A DNA stretch of 47,130 nt. It comes from PWND01 sp964614525 (GTDB lineage: Bacteria > Bacteroidota > Bacteroidia > Bacteroidales > UBA7960). Under the pieces are notes generated by a model. That model was not told where the DNA came from. It saw only the letters and a program-made list of their open reading frames with translations, and did not search any database. The DNA lies in assembly GCA_964614525.1 (NCBI GenBank), contig CAZTPA010000017.1, positions 1 to 47,130 of the forward strand, read 5' to 3'. Numbering within the stretch: position 1 is the stretch's first letter; every line of letters begins with the position of its first letter. The position numbers were made by a program, and so were the translations under genes. Shown here piece by piece: positions 15,015 through 23,956 of this stretch.

Positions 15015-16475
15015 ATGAACGAACTTTACAACATACTGCAATTTAGTGCTGAAAATTTAATTTTAACTATTACTATAATAATTTTCGGAACTTATATAAT
15101 ACTAGCCTTGTTTTCAGCAGGTTCGATGATGAAGTACATTAGAAAAAATTCATACATAGATTATAAAATTCTTCTTTCATCGCCTTTAGCACCAACAATT
15201 TCCGTAATTGCTCCTGCATATAACGAGGGCAAAACAATTGTAAACAATATTAAGAGTCTTATGTCATTACATTATAATGATTTTGAAATAATGATAATAA
15301 ATGATGGCAGCACTGACGATACTATGGATAAGATAATCAAAGCTTTTAATCTGGAGGCCATTGAATACATTTATGATCAAAAGATAAAAACAAAAAGAAT
15401 AAAAGCCGTTTATAAATCCACAAACAAGGCTCACAGCAAACTCATCGTTATTGACAAAGAAAATGGAGGGAAGGCTGATGCTTTGAATGTTGGAATTAAT
15501 TTTTCACAAAAAGAATATGTAACTATAGTTGATGTAGACTCTGTTTTAATTGAGGATGCATTATTAAGAATGGCTAAACCTTTTTTGGAAGAAAGTAACG
15601 AAAAGATTATTGCTACAGGAGGAGTCATTCGCGTTGCCAATTCGTGCAAAATTGAAGACGGGAAGATAACAGAAGTAAGATATCCGAAAAATTTTCTTGC
15701 CAGAATACAAATACTGGAATACACGCGGGCCTTTTTAATGGGACGCATGGCCTGGAGCAGACTAAACGGGCTCTTGCTTGTGTCAGGTGCCTTTGGAATG
15801 TTTGACAGAGAGATAGTTATAAAAGTTGGCGGATACAACACTAATCTTGTTGGAGAGGATATGGAGTTAATTGTTAGAATGAGAAAATACATGGCAGATC
15901 AGAAACAAAAGTATAAAGTAGTTTATATTCCTGATCCTCTGTGCTGGACAGAAGTACCTTCAACTCTTAAAGTATTGGGAAGACAGAGAGACAGATGGAC
16001 ACGCGGAACGATGGAAAGTTTGTTTTTACACCCTAAAATCTTTTTCAACCCAAAATATAAAAGTCTGGGTTTATTGGGATATCCTTATTGGTTCTTTTTT
16101 GAATGGCTAGCACCAATTATTGAAATCATGGGTATAATATATTTTATAATTATAGCAATAATGGGATTACCAAACTGGTCGTTTTTCTTTCTCTTGCTTG
16201 CAGGAGTTTATTTATTTGCAGTAACATTGAGTCACTGGGCGGTGCTATTTGAAGAATTATCATATCATAGTTATAAAAAGACAAAAGATGTGCTAAAAAT
16301 GCTGTTTACATCATATCTTGAGCCAATAATATATCATCCGATATCATTGTTTTTTATACTTAGAGGCAATTACAAATATATCCGCAAGGAAAAATCCTGG
16401 GGAAAAATGGACAGAACAGGATTTTTAACGGAAAATGAGTTAAAAGAAGAAAAGCTTGCCAGGAAAGCATCTTAA
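15015..16475 (+). CDS. Processive GT2-family membrane glycosyltransferase (PgaC-like)
   Basis: 486 residues with an N-terminal membrane helix (about 16-38), a GT-A catalytic domain and at least two C-terminal helices (about 348-415). The motifs of processive inverting synthases are all present: D97 in IINDGS, the metal-binding D173-V-D175, the catalytic-base region G-E281-D282, and Q324-R-D-R-W328 (QxxRW). This places it with the poly-GlcNAc, hyaluronan and cellulose synthase group. Such enzymes polymerise UDP-sugars on the inner face of the membrane and push the chain across it. It closes the operon that begins at 12004. No deacetylase gene is nearby. The sugar cannot be read from the sequence. 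Confidence 0.92.
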   Translation: MNELYNILQFSAENLILTITIIIFGTYIILALFSAGSMMKYIRKNSYIDYKILLSSPLAPTISVIAPAYNEGKTIVNNIKSLMSLHYNDFEIMIINDGSTDDTMDKIIKAFNLEAIEYIYDQKIKTKRIKAVYKSTNKAHSKLIVIDKENGGKADALNVGINFSQKEYVTIVDVDSVLIEDALLRMAKPFLEESNEKIIATGGVIRVANSCKIEDGKITEVRYPKNFLARIQILEYTRAFLMGRMAWSRLNGLLLVSGAFGMFDREIVIKVGGYNTNLVGEDMELIVRMRKYMADQKQKYKVVYIPDPLCWTEVPSTLKVLGRQRDRWTRGTMESLFLHPKIFFNPKYKSLGLLGYPYWFFFEWLAPIIEIMGIIYFIIIAIMGLPNWSFFFLLLAGVYLFAVTLSHWAVLFEELSYHSYKKTKDVLKMLFTSYLEPIIYHPISLFFILRGNYKYIRKEKSWGKMDRTGFLTENELKEEKLARKAS

Positions 16476-16482
16476 TTGATTG

Positions 16483-18714
16483 CTAGTCTCTGCTTAAGCT
16501 GATAATTCTAACATAATCAAGCATAAGGTCAATATCTAAAGGATCTATACCCAGCTTTACAAGATGTCGTCTGTCTTCATCAAATGATGTTAGAAAACTT
16601 TTAACACTTTTCCATTGCTTTAAACTATCAGAGTAGCATTTTACAGCTTTCTCGGGATGCCCTTCGCACCAATAAATATGGCCAAGATTCATCAGGTCAT
16701 ATTTATTGTTGGGCTCATTCTCAAGTAATCTTATCAGATAAGTTTCTGCAACATCAAATTTCCCCAATAGAAAAGAGCACCAAGCTAATGGCCTTCTGAT
16801 TTTTTGATTTTCTGGTGCCAGCACTTCTATTTTAAAATAATAATCAAGTGCCTCTTCAATTCTTTCTGTATGAATAAGACATTGGGCAATATTACTCTGC
16901 AAAATCAAATCTTCAGGAGCTTGCTTTTCTGCTTCTTTATAATATATCAAAGCTTCTTCCCAGTTTCCCAGGAACTTATTGCAATAAGCAATCTTTTTAA
17001 CAATCCATAATCGTCCTGTTTCAATAATTTCAGCCTTTTTATAATAATCAAGAGCATTTTGAAAGTCGCCGGTTTTCTCATAACAAAAGGCAATTTTTTC
17101 AAAAAGCTCAATATTACTTTGATCTTCTTTAAGAATTGACAGAAAAATGCTCAGGGCATCTTCATGGAATTTCTTCTCAAAGAAAAGTTCGGCAATGTTG
17201 CGCAAAATAGACTTATTTGAAATCAGGGTTTCTATAAAGCCGGTTTTATAAACATCTATATCTTGTTTAAAAATATCATCAAATTCTCTTTTCCACGGAT
17301 GCAACTTATAAAATCGGTATAAATCCTGAAAATACTGGGAATATATACTTTTTGATTTAGTAAGGCTATCAAGAATATTTTCATCTTTTTCAACTTCTGA
17401 AATATTTTTAAGCTCATTACTCATCATATTCATCATCATACTTTTTTGCTGAGGAGGAATCTGTTCAAGATTAAGGCAAAATGAGTATTTATCGCTATTG
17501 CAGAGAAAATATGTGTTCTCAAGTTTTTCAATAAGAGGACTCAAGTCAAAACCTTCTTCTGTATCCTTGTATAAATTGCTTACATGTTCATTCTGAGAAT
17601 AAAATGGCAAAAACCAATTACCTGTTTTTCTGAAAAACGGAAAATGCTTTAATTGAGCGAAGGTGCTCATAAATACATCCATTCCTTCCATTTGCATTTG
17701 AGTAAATTCGGCCAATTTATCCAATAGATCGGGATCATCTTCAAAAACTGTTTCCCAATCCGGATTTTGCTCCTCACCTGTTTGTTCCTTAAAAAGATTA
17801 TCCAGATCAAGTTTTTCCTCAATTTTAGGACGCATTTTCATCATCTCGGGCAAAATTTCCTTTTCCCATTTGTCAGTAACTTTCTCTGTAGCTTTAGATT
17901 TTGCAAACTGTATAATAATGGCTTCGATATGCTGCTCAATGTCAGGGAATTCTCTGAGTTCAACTGTTTTTTCTTGCAAAACAGGGTAAAGATAAAACCT
18001 GTCATTAAATTTCAGTAATGAAAATATGATACCTGTGAGGGCTCTTTCCCAGACACTTTCCTGCTTTTCCTCAACAAAACGAAATAACATTAATAATTTA
18101 TTCACATCAAAATAGCGCATCAGGCTCAGGGTAAGTGCACTCACTGCCAAGCACTTATCATGCCATGGCAGCACCTGCGACTTGCAAATGTTTTCGATAA
18201 ACTCCATTTCAACATCAGAAAACTTATCAGAGAACCAAATAAAATGGAACATTTCCTCCAGTGCTTTTTGCCTTGTATGGTGCATTTCAGAACTTTCAAC
18301 CTGCACTTCTTTTAAAATTGTGTCCAGATGTGTATCAAAGGTAAGGCTATCCAAAATGCTAAATACTTCACTTTTATCTTTTGGTTGAGTTTTCTTATAT
18401 TGGTTTTTTAATGCATATGTATTTGTAAATAATTTATCTGAAAGAATGATTTCCTTAAGCATATCAGCTAATTCAAGAAGATCTCTGACAAGGTAGAGAT
18501 ATATTTTATCTCTTTCCGGGTCACTAATACCTGAAAAAGAATGCTTTAGAAGATTTTTGTAAGTTTCTATATGACTGTCAATATCTTCATTTATAAATTC
18601 CCGTCCTGATTCTTTTACAAGCTTTCTTAATAAATTCGTTGCATTTACCAGTTTGCGTTCGTGCAATTGTTTACAAATCAGATTATAGGTTTTAAGAAGT
18701 TCGGAATGTAGCAT
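16483..18714 (-). CDS. Large cytoplasmic TPR protein of unknown function
   Basis: 743 residues, no signal peptide or membrane segment. The N-terminal 500 residues are helical and unfamiliar, including an M-rich patch (KSMMMNMMSNELK, about 425-437) and an acidic linker (EQTGEEQNPDWETVFEDDPDLLDKL, about 315-340). The C-terminal third is a run of TPR units, for example NIELFEKIAFCYEKTGDFQNALDYYKKA and QSNIAQCLIHTERIEEALDYYFKI. It probably serves as a protein-binding scaffold. It starts 17 bases after a metallophosphoesterase gene on the same strand, so the two form an operon. It is convergent with the GT2 gene, with only 7 bases between the stops. Confidence 0.8.
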   Translation of the reverse strand: MLHSELLKTYNLICKQLHERKLVNATNLLRKLVKESGREFINEDIDSHIETYKNLLKHSFSGISDPERDKIYLYLVRDLLELADMLKEIILSDKLFTNTYALKNQYKKTQPKDKSEVFSILDSLTFDTHLDTILKEVQVESSEMHHTRQKALEEMFHFIWFSDKFSDVEMEFIENICKSQVLPWHDKCLAVSALTLSLMRYFDVNKLLMLFRFVEEKQESVWERALTGIIFSLLKFNDRFYLYPVLQEKTVELREFPDIEQHIEAIIIQFAKSKATEKVTDKWEKEILPEMMKMRPKIEEKLDLDNLFKEQTGEEQNPDWETVFEDDPDLLDKLAEFTQMQMEGMDVFMSTFAQLKHFPFFRKTGNWFLPFYSQNEHVSNLYKDTEEGFDLSPLIEKLENTYFLCNSDKYSFCLNLEQIPPQQKSMMMNMMSNELKNISEVEKDENILDSLTKSKSIYSQYFQDLYRFYKLHPWKREFDDIFKQDIDVYKTGFIETLISNKSILRNIAELFFEKKFHEDALSIFLSILKEDQSNIELFEKIAFCYEKTGDFQNALDYYKKAEIIETGRLWIVKKIAYCNKFLGNWEEALIYYKEAEKQAPEDLILQSNIAQCLIHTERIEEALDYYFKIEVLAPENQKIRRPLAWCSFLLGKFDVAETYLIRLLENEPNNKYDLMNLGHIYWCEGHPEKAVKCYSDSLKQWKSVKSFLTSFDEDRRHLVKLGIDPLDIDLMLDYVRIISLSRD

Positions 18715-18731
18715 ATCTTTTTTGTTGTTTT

Positions 18732-19592
18732 TTATAAAACGACTCTTACTGCATTTTCAGGACAGTATGGGTCAAATTCAACCAGCGCCAATCCTTCTCT
18801 GTCATGTGCTGCTGAGAATGCCCATGTCTGATCAATTTTTTCTTTCCATCTTCCGGTTAACCTGGGAGCTTCGTGAATATGACCATGCAATGATACCAAT
18901 GGTTGTTTCATTTCAATAAGTTCTTTTATTGCATGACTTCCAACATGCACATCAACTTTTTCATTATCAATACTTATTTCGTCAAGTTCTGCACGATCAA
19001 GTCCTGTTTTATATGGTGGTGAATGAAACAAAAAAATTGTTTTTGACAAATCCAAACCTTCAGTAAGAACTTCTAAATCTTTTTCTATTGTAGATTCTTT
19101 TTCTTTTTCAGAAATTGGAATGCTCACAAATCCATCGCCCGGTGCAACGCAACCGGGATTAACAAATGAAGATACATCATTTTTTTCCCAATCTTTCAGT
19201 AAAAAAGGAGTTGGAGGCACAAAAGAATAACCCATCACAACAAATCCGTCCCATTTTACATATCTTTGATTTACATATTCAAACAAATCTTTATTTGCGG
19301 GTGTTAGAAGCTCTTTCTCAAGCAAACGGGGATCATCATTACCCATAATGATAAAGACATCAGGATAGTCATCAAGCATTTTTTCTTTCAAAGACAAAAG
19401 CGAAGGAGCTAAATACTCGGTAATAAAACTACTGTTATTACTATTCTTTATACTATATAATGCCCCTGCAGGAACCAAATCCCCTCCAAAAAAAACAGCA
19501 TCAGGCTTCTTCTCTTTAATTTGATTAAAAAGTATTTCATATAAATCTTTTCTTCCATGCAAATCTGAGACAAAATAACAGGTTTTTTTCAT
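18732..19592 (-). CDS. Calcineurin-like metallophosphoesterase
   Basis: The 286-residue protein carries the full two-metal signature of the family: D10-L-H12, G-G-D38, G-N85-D, H190 (LFHSPPYKTG) and G-H238-I-H240. It has no signal peptide, so it acts in the cytoplasm. Substrates in this family range from phosphoproteins to nucleotides and cannot be predicted here. It is the first gene of a two-gene operon with the large TPR protein downstream (17-base gap). A -7 box (TAATTTTG on the minus strand, 19630-19637) lies about 38 bases ahead of the start codon. Confidence 0.9.
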   Translation of the reverse strand: MKKTCYFVSDLHGRKDLYEILFNQIKEKKPDAVFFGGDLVPAGALYSIKNSNNSSFITEYLAPSLLSLKEKMLDDYPDVFIIMGNDDPRLLEKELLTPANKDLFEYVNQRYVKWDGFVVMGYSFVPPTPFLLKDWEKNDVSSFVNPGCVAPGDGFVSIPISEKEKESTIEKDLEVLTEGLDLSKTIFLFHSPPYKTGLDRAELDEISIDNEKVDVHVGSHAIKELIEMKQPLVSLHGHIHEAPRLTGRWKEKIDQTWAFSAAHDREGLALVEFDPYCPENAVRVVL

Positions 19593-19629
19593 TAAATATA
19601 CTTTTTAAACTTTCATATATTACTGTGTT

Positions 19630-19637
19630 CAAAATTA
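19630..19637 (-). promoter_or_regulatory. Possible -7 box of the phosphoesterase/TPR operon
   Basis: Minus-strand TAATTTTG fits TAnnTTTG. No clear -33 TTTG is present at 19-21 bases. Transcription would start near 19624. Confidence 0.3.
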
Positions 19638-19732
19638 TAAAAAACTTTCGACCCTGTTGCTGAATTTACTATAAGAATTGTAATGCTTTAATTTTCTATA
19701 ATGAAAAACGCTAAGTAAAAATTAGCTCCCAA

Positions 19733-21808
19733 CTACCTCAAAATAGTGATACTTCCATGAATTTGCCTTTCTTTATCCATCCTTTCATATTTAAGCACAT
19801 AAAAATACACTCCATCGGGAACTCCGTTGCCATCCCACCAATTTTCATTATAATCATTATGCTCAAATATTTTTTTCCCGTTTCTGTTAAAAATAACAAT
19901 TTTGCTTTGAGGATAATGTTCAAGATTTGTAATCTCAAAATAATCATTTATACCGTCACCATTAGGGGTGAAAATATTTGGTATAGTGAGGTCGCAGTTT
20001 TGCTCAGTAACTTCAATATCCAGATAATTGCTGCAGCCTGTGATTGTATCAGTAACAATAACGGTGTAATTTCCGGGTTCTTTAGCCATAATAGTATCAT
20101 AAATACTTTCAGGTAATTCAACGAAATTCATTTCCCACTGATATATCCAATGCAAGGGGTCGTCATCAATAGGGGACACTGACAGCAAGGTTGAATCTCC
20201 TTCACAAACCGGCAGTTCAAGTTCCGAAATAATTTCCGCATCCGGCAAGGGCAATACTTCCAAAACTAGTGTTGTGTCAAAAACACAAGAAAAATCATCC
20301 TCTACTTCAAAAACAAATGTATACTCTCCCTCCTCTTCCTTCATTACGCTAACCGGATTATCATCGAGAGGCTGATCTTCATCATACCAGTTCATTTCAA
20401 CAATTTCAGGTGTAAATATTAATGAATCCGGATAAATATCTTCTATAAAAAACAAACTCCATTCAAATATAAAACCGTTATCGCCGGTTGCATTGTCAGC
20501 AACACTTATTGTCCACTCTCCGTTGAGTGGACAACCAACAAGATTGGAAAAAGACTCAACCGGTGTATAAGTTCCTGAGGGCAAATATTCAGCATTAAAA
20601 TAAAAATTTCCTGCATTATCGGTATATTCATGATATTGAGGAGATGTTTCTTCCATTGTTCCGTATGAAGCAGATGGGCTAAAACAATAATCATATCCTT
20701 TACCCGGTGTAGTATTATCCCAAACAACCGGCTCACCAAGATTTGCGCCGCCTTCGGAAAAATCTGTCAATAAAATTGAATTTCCATTAGGACAACTTAG
20801 CTCTATTCTTAACTGGCCATAGTCCACATGTTCCATATTAATACATACTTTATCAAACTGAAGTTCTTCTTCAAGCTCAGTTAGCGGTTCAAAAACATCA
20901 AAATCAAGAAAAGAATCAAAAGATTCGCCGGTTCCATCAGGTATCGGAAAAACACCCTCAACAGAAGTAGGAAACCCTGTCCATGTTGTAGGAGTGGCAA
21001 CTCCGGTAAGTACTGTCTGGCTTTTTGCACAAATTGTATCAGGATTTAAGATAGATCCTGAAAAAACCGGATTTGTTCCTACTCTTATGACATGCGTATG
21101 AGAAACTTCACAAGCGTTTTCAGTATCTTCAACACTTAATGTAAAAGTATATGCTCCCGGCTCTTCATATGAGACATCCGCCTGTTCTCCACTTTGAGTC
21201 TCACCTTGAAAATTCCAATTAAACAAAAAGTTTTCCGGGTCATATACTGCATTTTCAGCATTATATCCGGCATTTGCAATCAAATCAACATTAGCATCAT
21301 AGGGGCAATAATCAAAACTACCTGTCGTAGTTTCTGCTTCAACCCATAAGCCATCACAAAATGTGTAGCAATTAATAGTAGCAAACCATCCCGGCGCTCC
21401 GGGAGAATCCTCAGCAGACACAAATCTAAAATAAGCACAAGCCGAAGAAAACCAAATCTCTTCACCATGCAAATCATCATTTTCAGCTGAATACAAAAGT
21501 GGCGCTGTATCATCTTCTCCATCATATACATACAATGTATCGCCTTCTGCTAAATCAAAAAAATCAAAAGAAAATCTGATAAGCTCATTATCAACCTCAT
21601 CATTTGAACAAAAAGTAATGGTATAGTCTTCCCCCGGCTCATAAACAGTAAGCGTATCTTCACCGCTATCCACAAAATATCCTGAGCAGGTTTCTATTGG
21701 CAAACCTCCATAATCACCATTAATCGGATAAGTTATTTGTGCTTTTGACTCAGTAAAGCAGAGTGAAAACAGGAAAAACAACAGAGTAACCCCAAAGTTT
21801 ATTTTCAT
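19733..21808 (-). CDS. Secreted multidomain protein with gliding-motility-type (type B) type IX secretion domain
   Basis: 691 residues, strongly acidic. Signal peptide at 1-23 (ending ESKA). A CUB-like domain at about 27-145 has paired cysteines and 'LYVYDGEDDTAPLL'. A PKD-like domain lies at about 165-245. A proprotein-convertase P-like domain, about 285-460, shows 'LRIELSCPNGNSILL' and 'GCPLNGEWTISVADNATGDNGFIFEWSL'. One or two Ig/PKD-like domains follow to about 600. The last 83 residues (609-691), opening IPNIFTPNGDGIND and ending HGSITILR, are the gliding-motility-associated CHU_C domain used for export by the type IX system. The protein is thus a cell-surface or released adhesin-like product. 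No catalytic domain is evident. It stands alone with no clear promoter upstream. Confidence 0.9.
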   Translation of the reverse strand: MKINFGVTLLFFLFSLCFTESKAQITYPINGDYGGLPIETCSGYFVDSGEDTLTVYEPGEDYTITFCSNDEVDNELIRFSFDFFDLAEGDTLYVYDGEDDTAPLLYSAENDDLHGEEIWFSSACAYFRFVSAEDSPGAPGWFATINCYTFCDGLWVEAETTTGSFDYCPYDANVDLIANAGYNAENAVYDPENFLFNWNFQGETQSGEQADVSYEEPGAYTFTLSVEDTENACEVSHTHVIRVGTNPVFSGSILNPDTICAKSQTVLTGVATPTTWTGFPTSVEGVFPIPDGTGESFDSFLDFDVFEPLTELEEELQFDKVCINMEHVDYGQLRIELSCPNGNSILLTDFSEGGANLGEPVVWDNTTPGKGYDYCFSPSASYGTMEETSPQYHEYTDNAGNFYFNAEYLPSGTYTPVESFSNLVGCPLNGEWTISVADNATGDNGFIFEWSLFFIEDIYPDSLIFTPEIVEMNWYDEDQPLDDNPVSVMKEEEGEYTFVFEVEDDFSCVFDTTLVLEVLPLPDAEIISELELPVCEGDSTLLSVSPIDDDPLHWIYQWEMNFVELPESIYDTIMAKEPGNYTVIVTDTITGCSNYLDIEVTEQNCDLTIPNIFTPNGDGINDYFEITNLEHYPQSKIVIFNRNGKKIFEHNDYNENWWDGNGVPDGVYFYVLKYERMDKERQIHGSITILR

Positions 21809-21966
21809 TTTAAAAGAATTAAGTACCCAACGCTTGAACGAATTTATTAAAATTTAAGACATGCTTTAATATATACGTTATCAGTAGAATATTATTATCC
21901 AATTCTTAACAATAGTAAACAGCAAAATTAGTAAATTCTAAGAGAAATTTGTATGTCAAAATATCG

Positions 21967-21974
21967 TATATTTG
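21967..21974 (+). promoter_or_regulatory. Predicted -7 box of lepA
   Basis: TATATTTG followed by CA, a full match to TAnnTTTG. The nearest upstream TTTG (21948-21951) is only 15 bases away, shorter than usual. Transcription near 21980 would give a leader of about 97 bases. The rest of the 268-base gap between the divergent genes is featureless A/T-rich sequence. Confidence 0.45.
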
Positions 21975-22076
21975 CAAGTTAAAAATATGACTAAAAAATC
22001 GGCATATTTAAAGTATATTCAAAGTTTCACAGAAAACATAATATACTTACATTATAAAATTTGAAAAAACCTATTA

Positions 22077-23867
22077 GTGAAGAACATAAGAAATTTTTGC
22101 ATTATAGCACATATCGACCATGGCAAAAGCACATTGGCGGACAGACTTTTACAAACCACAAAAACAATATGTGACAGGGACTTTCAGGAGCAACTACTTG
22201 ACAATATGGATCTTGAAAGAGAAAGAGGAATTACTATTAAAAGCCATGCAATCCAGATGGACTATGAACAGGATGGTGAGGCTTATATCTTAAACCTGAT
22301 AGACACTCCCGGCCATGTTGACTTCAGCTACGAAGTTTCGCGTTCAATCGCTGCCTGCGAGGGAGCTTTACTGATAGTGGATGCTTCACAAGGCATTGAG
22401 GCTCAAACAATTTCTAATTTATACCTGGCATTGGAGCATGATTTAGTTATTATTCCGGTTTTAAACAAAATGGACTTAGACAGTGCAATGCCGGAAGAAG
22501 TTACAGAGCAAATTGTTGACTTAATTGGCTGTGACGAAGAGGATATTATTCCTGCCAGTGGTAAAACAGGCATGGGCATTGACGAAATTCTGAGAGCGAT
22601 TGTTGAAAAAGTGCCTGCACCTGTTGGAGATCCCAATGCACCATTACAAGCACTTATTTTTGATTCTGTATATAACCCCTTCAGAGGAGTTGTGGCATAC
22701 TACAGGGTAATGAATGGTGAGATAAAGACAAATGACCATGTTAAGTTCATGGCTACAAAGAAAGAATATCATGCAGATGAGGTTGGTGTTTTAAAATTCA
22801 CACAATTGCAAAAAAAATCTATAGCTGCCGGTGATGTTGGTTATATTATTTCAGGGATTAAGGATGCTCGTGAAGTAAAGGTCGGAGATACCATTACACA
22901 TGTGAAAAATCCGGCTTCCGTCATGATACAAGGATTTGAGAATGTAAAACCTATGGTATTTGCGGGAATTTATCCTGTTGATACAGATGAATTTGAAGAA
23001 TTACGCACAGCCATGGAAAAACTTCAGCTTAATGATGCATCATTAACTTTTGAACCTGAAAGTTCTGCAGCCCTGGGTTTTGGGTTTCGCTGCGGTTTCC
23101 TTGGGATGCTTCATATGGAGATAGTACAAGAAAGACTGGAGAGAGAGTTTGACATGACCGTTATAACTACCATTCCTAACGTTTCATATAAAGCATACAC
23201 AAAAAAAGGAGGATTAAAAATTGTTAATAATCCTAGTGATTTGCCCGGGCCTAATGAACTTGAATATATTGAAGAACCATTTATTACTGCTCAAATTATA
23301 ACCAAATCTGAATTTATTGGTTCGGTTATGTCTCTTTGTATGGATAAAAGAGGTGTGATAAAAAATCAGGTATATCTCACGACAGACAGAGTTGAACTGA
23401 CTTTCTCAATGCCTTTGTCAGAAATTGTTTTTGATTTCTACGATAGACTTAAAACGATTTCACGGGGTTATGCCTCTTTTGATTATCATCCAATAGGCTA
23501 TCAGGAATCAGATCTCATAAAACTGGATATCCTTTTAAACGGGGATCAGGTAGATGCTCTTTCTGCTCTTATTCACCGCAAAAACTCATTTGAGTTGGGT
23601 AAGAAGATTTGTGAAAAGCTTAGAAAACTAATACCAAGACAACAGTTTGACATTGCCGTTCAGGCAAGTATAGGCGCAAAAATTATTGCAAGAGAAACTG
23701 TAAAAGCCCTTCGTAAAGATGTTACTGCAAAATGTTATGGTGGTGATATTACCCGAAAACGCAAGCTATTAGAAAAACAGAAAAAAGGAAAAAAACGCAT
23801 GCGTATGGTTGGCAATGTTGAAGTGCCTCAATCTGCGTTTATGGCTGTTCTAAAACTGGATGATTAA
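22077..23867 (+). CDS. lepA: Elongation factor 4 (LepA), ribosomal back-translocating GTPase
   Basis: Translation GTPase that binds ribosomes and promotes back-translocation, mainly under stress. The 596 residues match the family length. The start codon is GTG at 22077, which gives the N-terminus (M)KNIRNFCIIAHIDHGKSTLADRLL found in LepA proteins; no in-frame ATG would keep the P-loop A11-HIDHGKS-T19. Other GTPase motifs are RGITIKSH (switch I), DTPGHVDF (switch II) and NKMDL. The C-terminal LepA-specific domain is present (VQASIGAKIIARETVKALRKDVTAKCYGGDITRKRKLLEKQKKGKKRMR). A 15-bp inverted repeat follows the stop codon. Confidence 0.98.
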   Translation: MKNIRNFCIIAHIDHGKSTLADRLLQTTKTICDRDFQEQLLDNMDLERERGITIKSHAIQMDYEQDGEAYILNLIDTPGHVDFSYEVSRSIAACEGALLIVDASQGIEAQTISNLYLALEHDLVIIPVLNKMDLDSAMPEEVTEQIVDLIGCDEEDIIPASGKTGMGIDEILRAIVEKVPAPVGDPNAPLQALIFDSVYNPFRGVVAYYRVMNGEIKTNDHVKFMATKKEYHADEVGVLKFTQLQKKSIAAGDVGYIISGIKDAREVKVGDTITHVKNPASVMIQGFENVKPMVFAGIYPVDTDEFEELRTAMEKLQLNDASLTFEPESSAALGFGFRCGFLGMLHMEIVQERLEREFDMTVITTIPNVSYKAYTKKGGLKIVNNPSDLPGPNELEYIEEPFITAQIITKSEFIGSVMSLCMDKRGVIKNQVYLTTDRVELTFSMPLSEIVFDFYDRLKTISRGYASFDYHPIGYQESDLIKLDILLNGDQVDALSALIHRKNSFELGKKICEKLRKLIPRQQFDIAVQASIGAKIIARETVKALRKDVTAKCYGGDITRKRKLLEKQKKGKKRMRMVGNVEVPQSAFMAVLKLDD

Positions 23868-23927
23868 ATGATTAATTAATTCCACTTCTGTCATTTCAAT
23901 GAACTGGAAACAGAATTAATTAATCAT
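23868..23927. terminator. Stem-loop between lepA and pepD
   Basis: Bases 23868-23882 (ATGATTAATTAATTC) and 23913-23927 (GAATTAATTAATCAT) form a perfect 15-bp stem with a 30-base loop, beginning 1 base after the lepA stop. It lies between two convergent genes. There is no long U-run, and the stem is A/T-rich, so it may act as a 3' stabilising or weak bidirectional terminating structure. Confidence 0.5.
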
Positions 23928-23956
23928 CTCTGTAAGAAAGCTTTGTAACCTGTGCT

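Noticed and set aside
15431..15892. 153-residue minus-strand frame
   Set aside because: Antisense to the catalytic core of the GT2 synthase, where the DVD, ED and neighbouring motifs are intact.
19757..20116. 119-residue plus-strand frame
   Set aside because: Antisense to the CHU_C domain of the secreted protein; hydrophobic translation is an artefact of the opposite strand.
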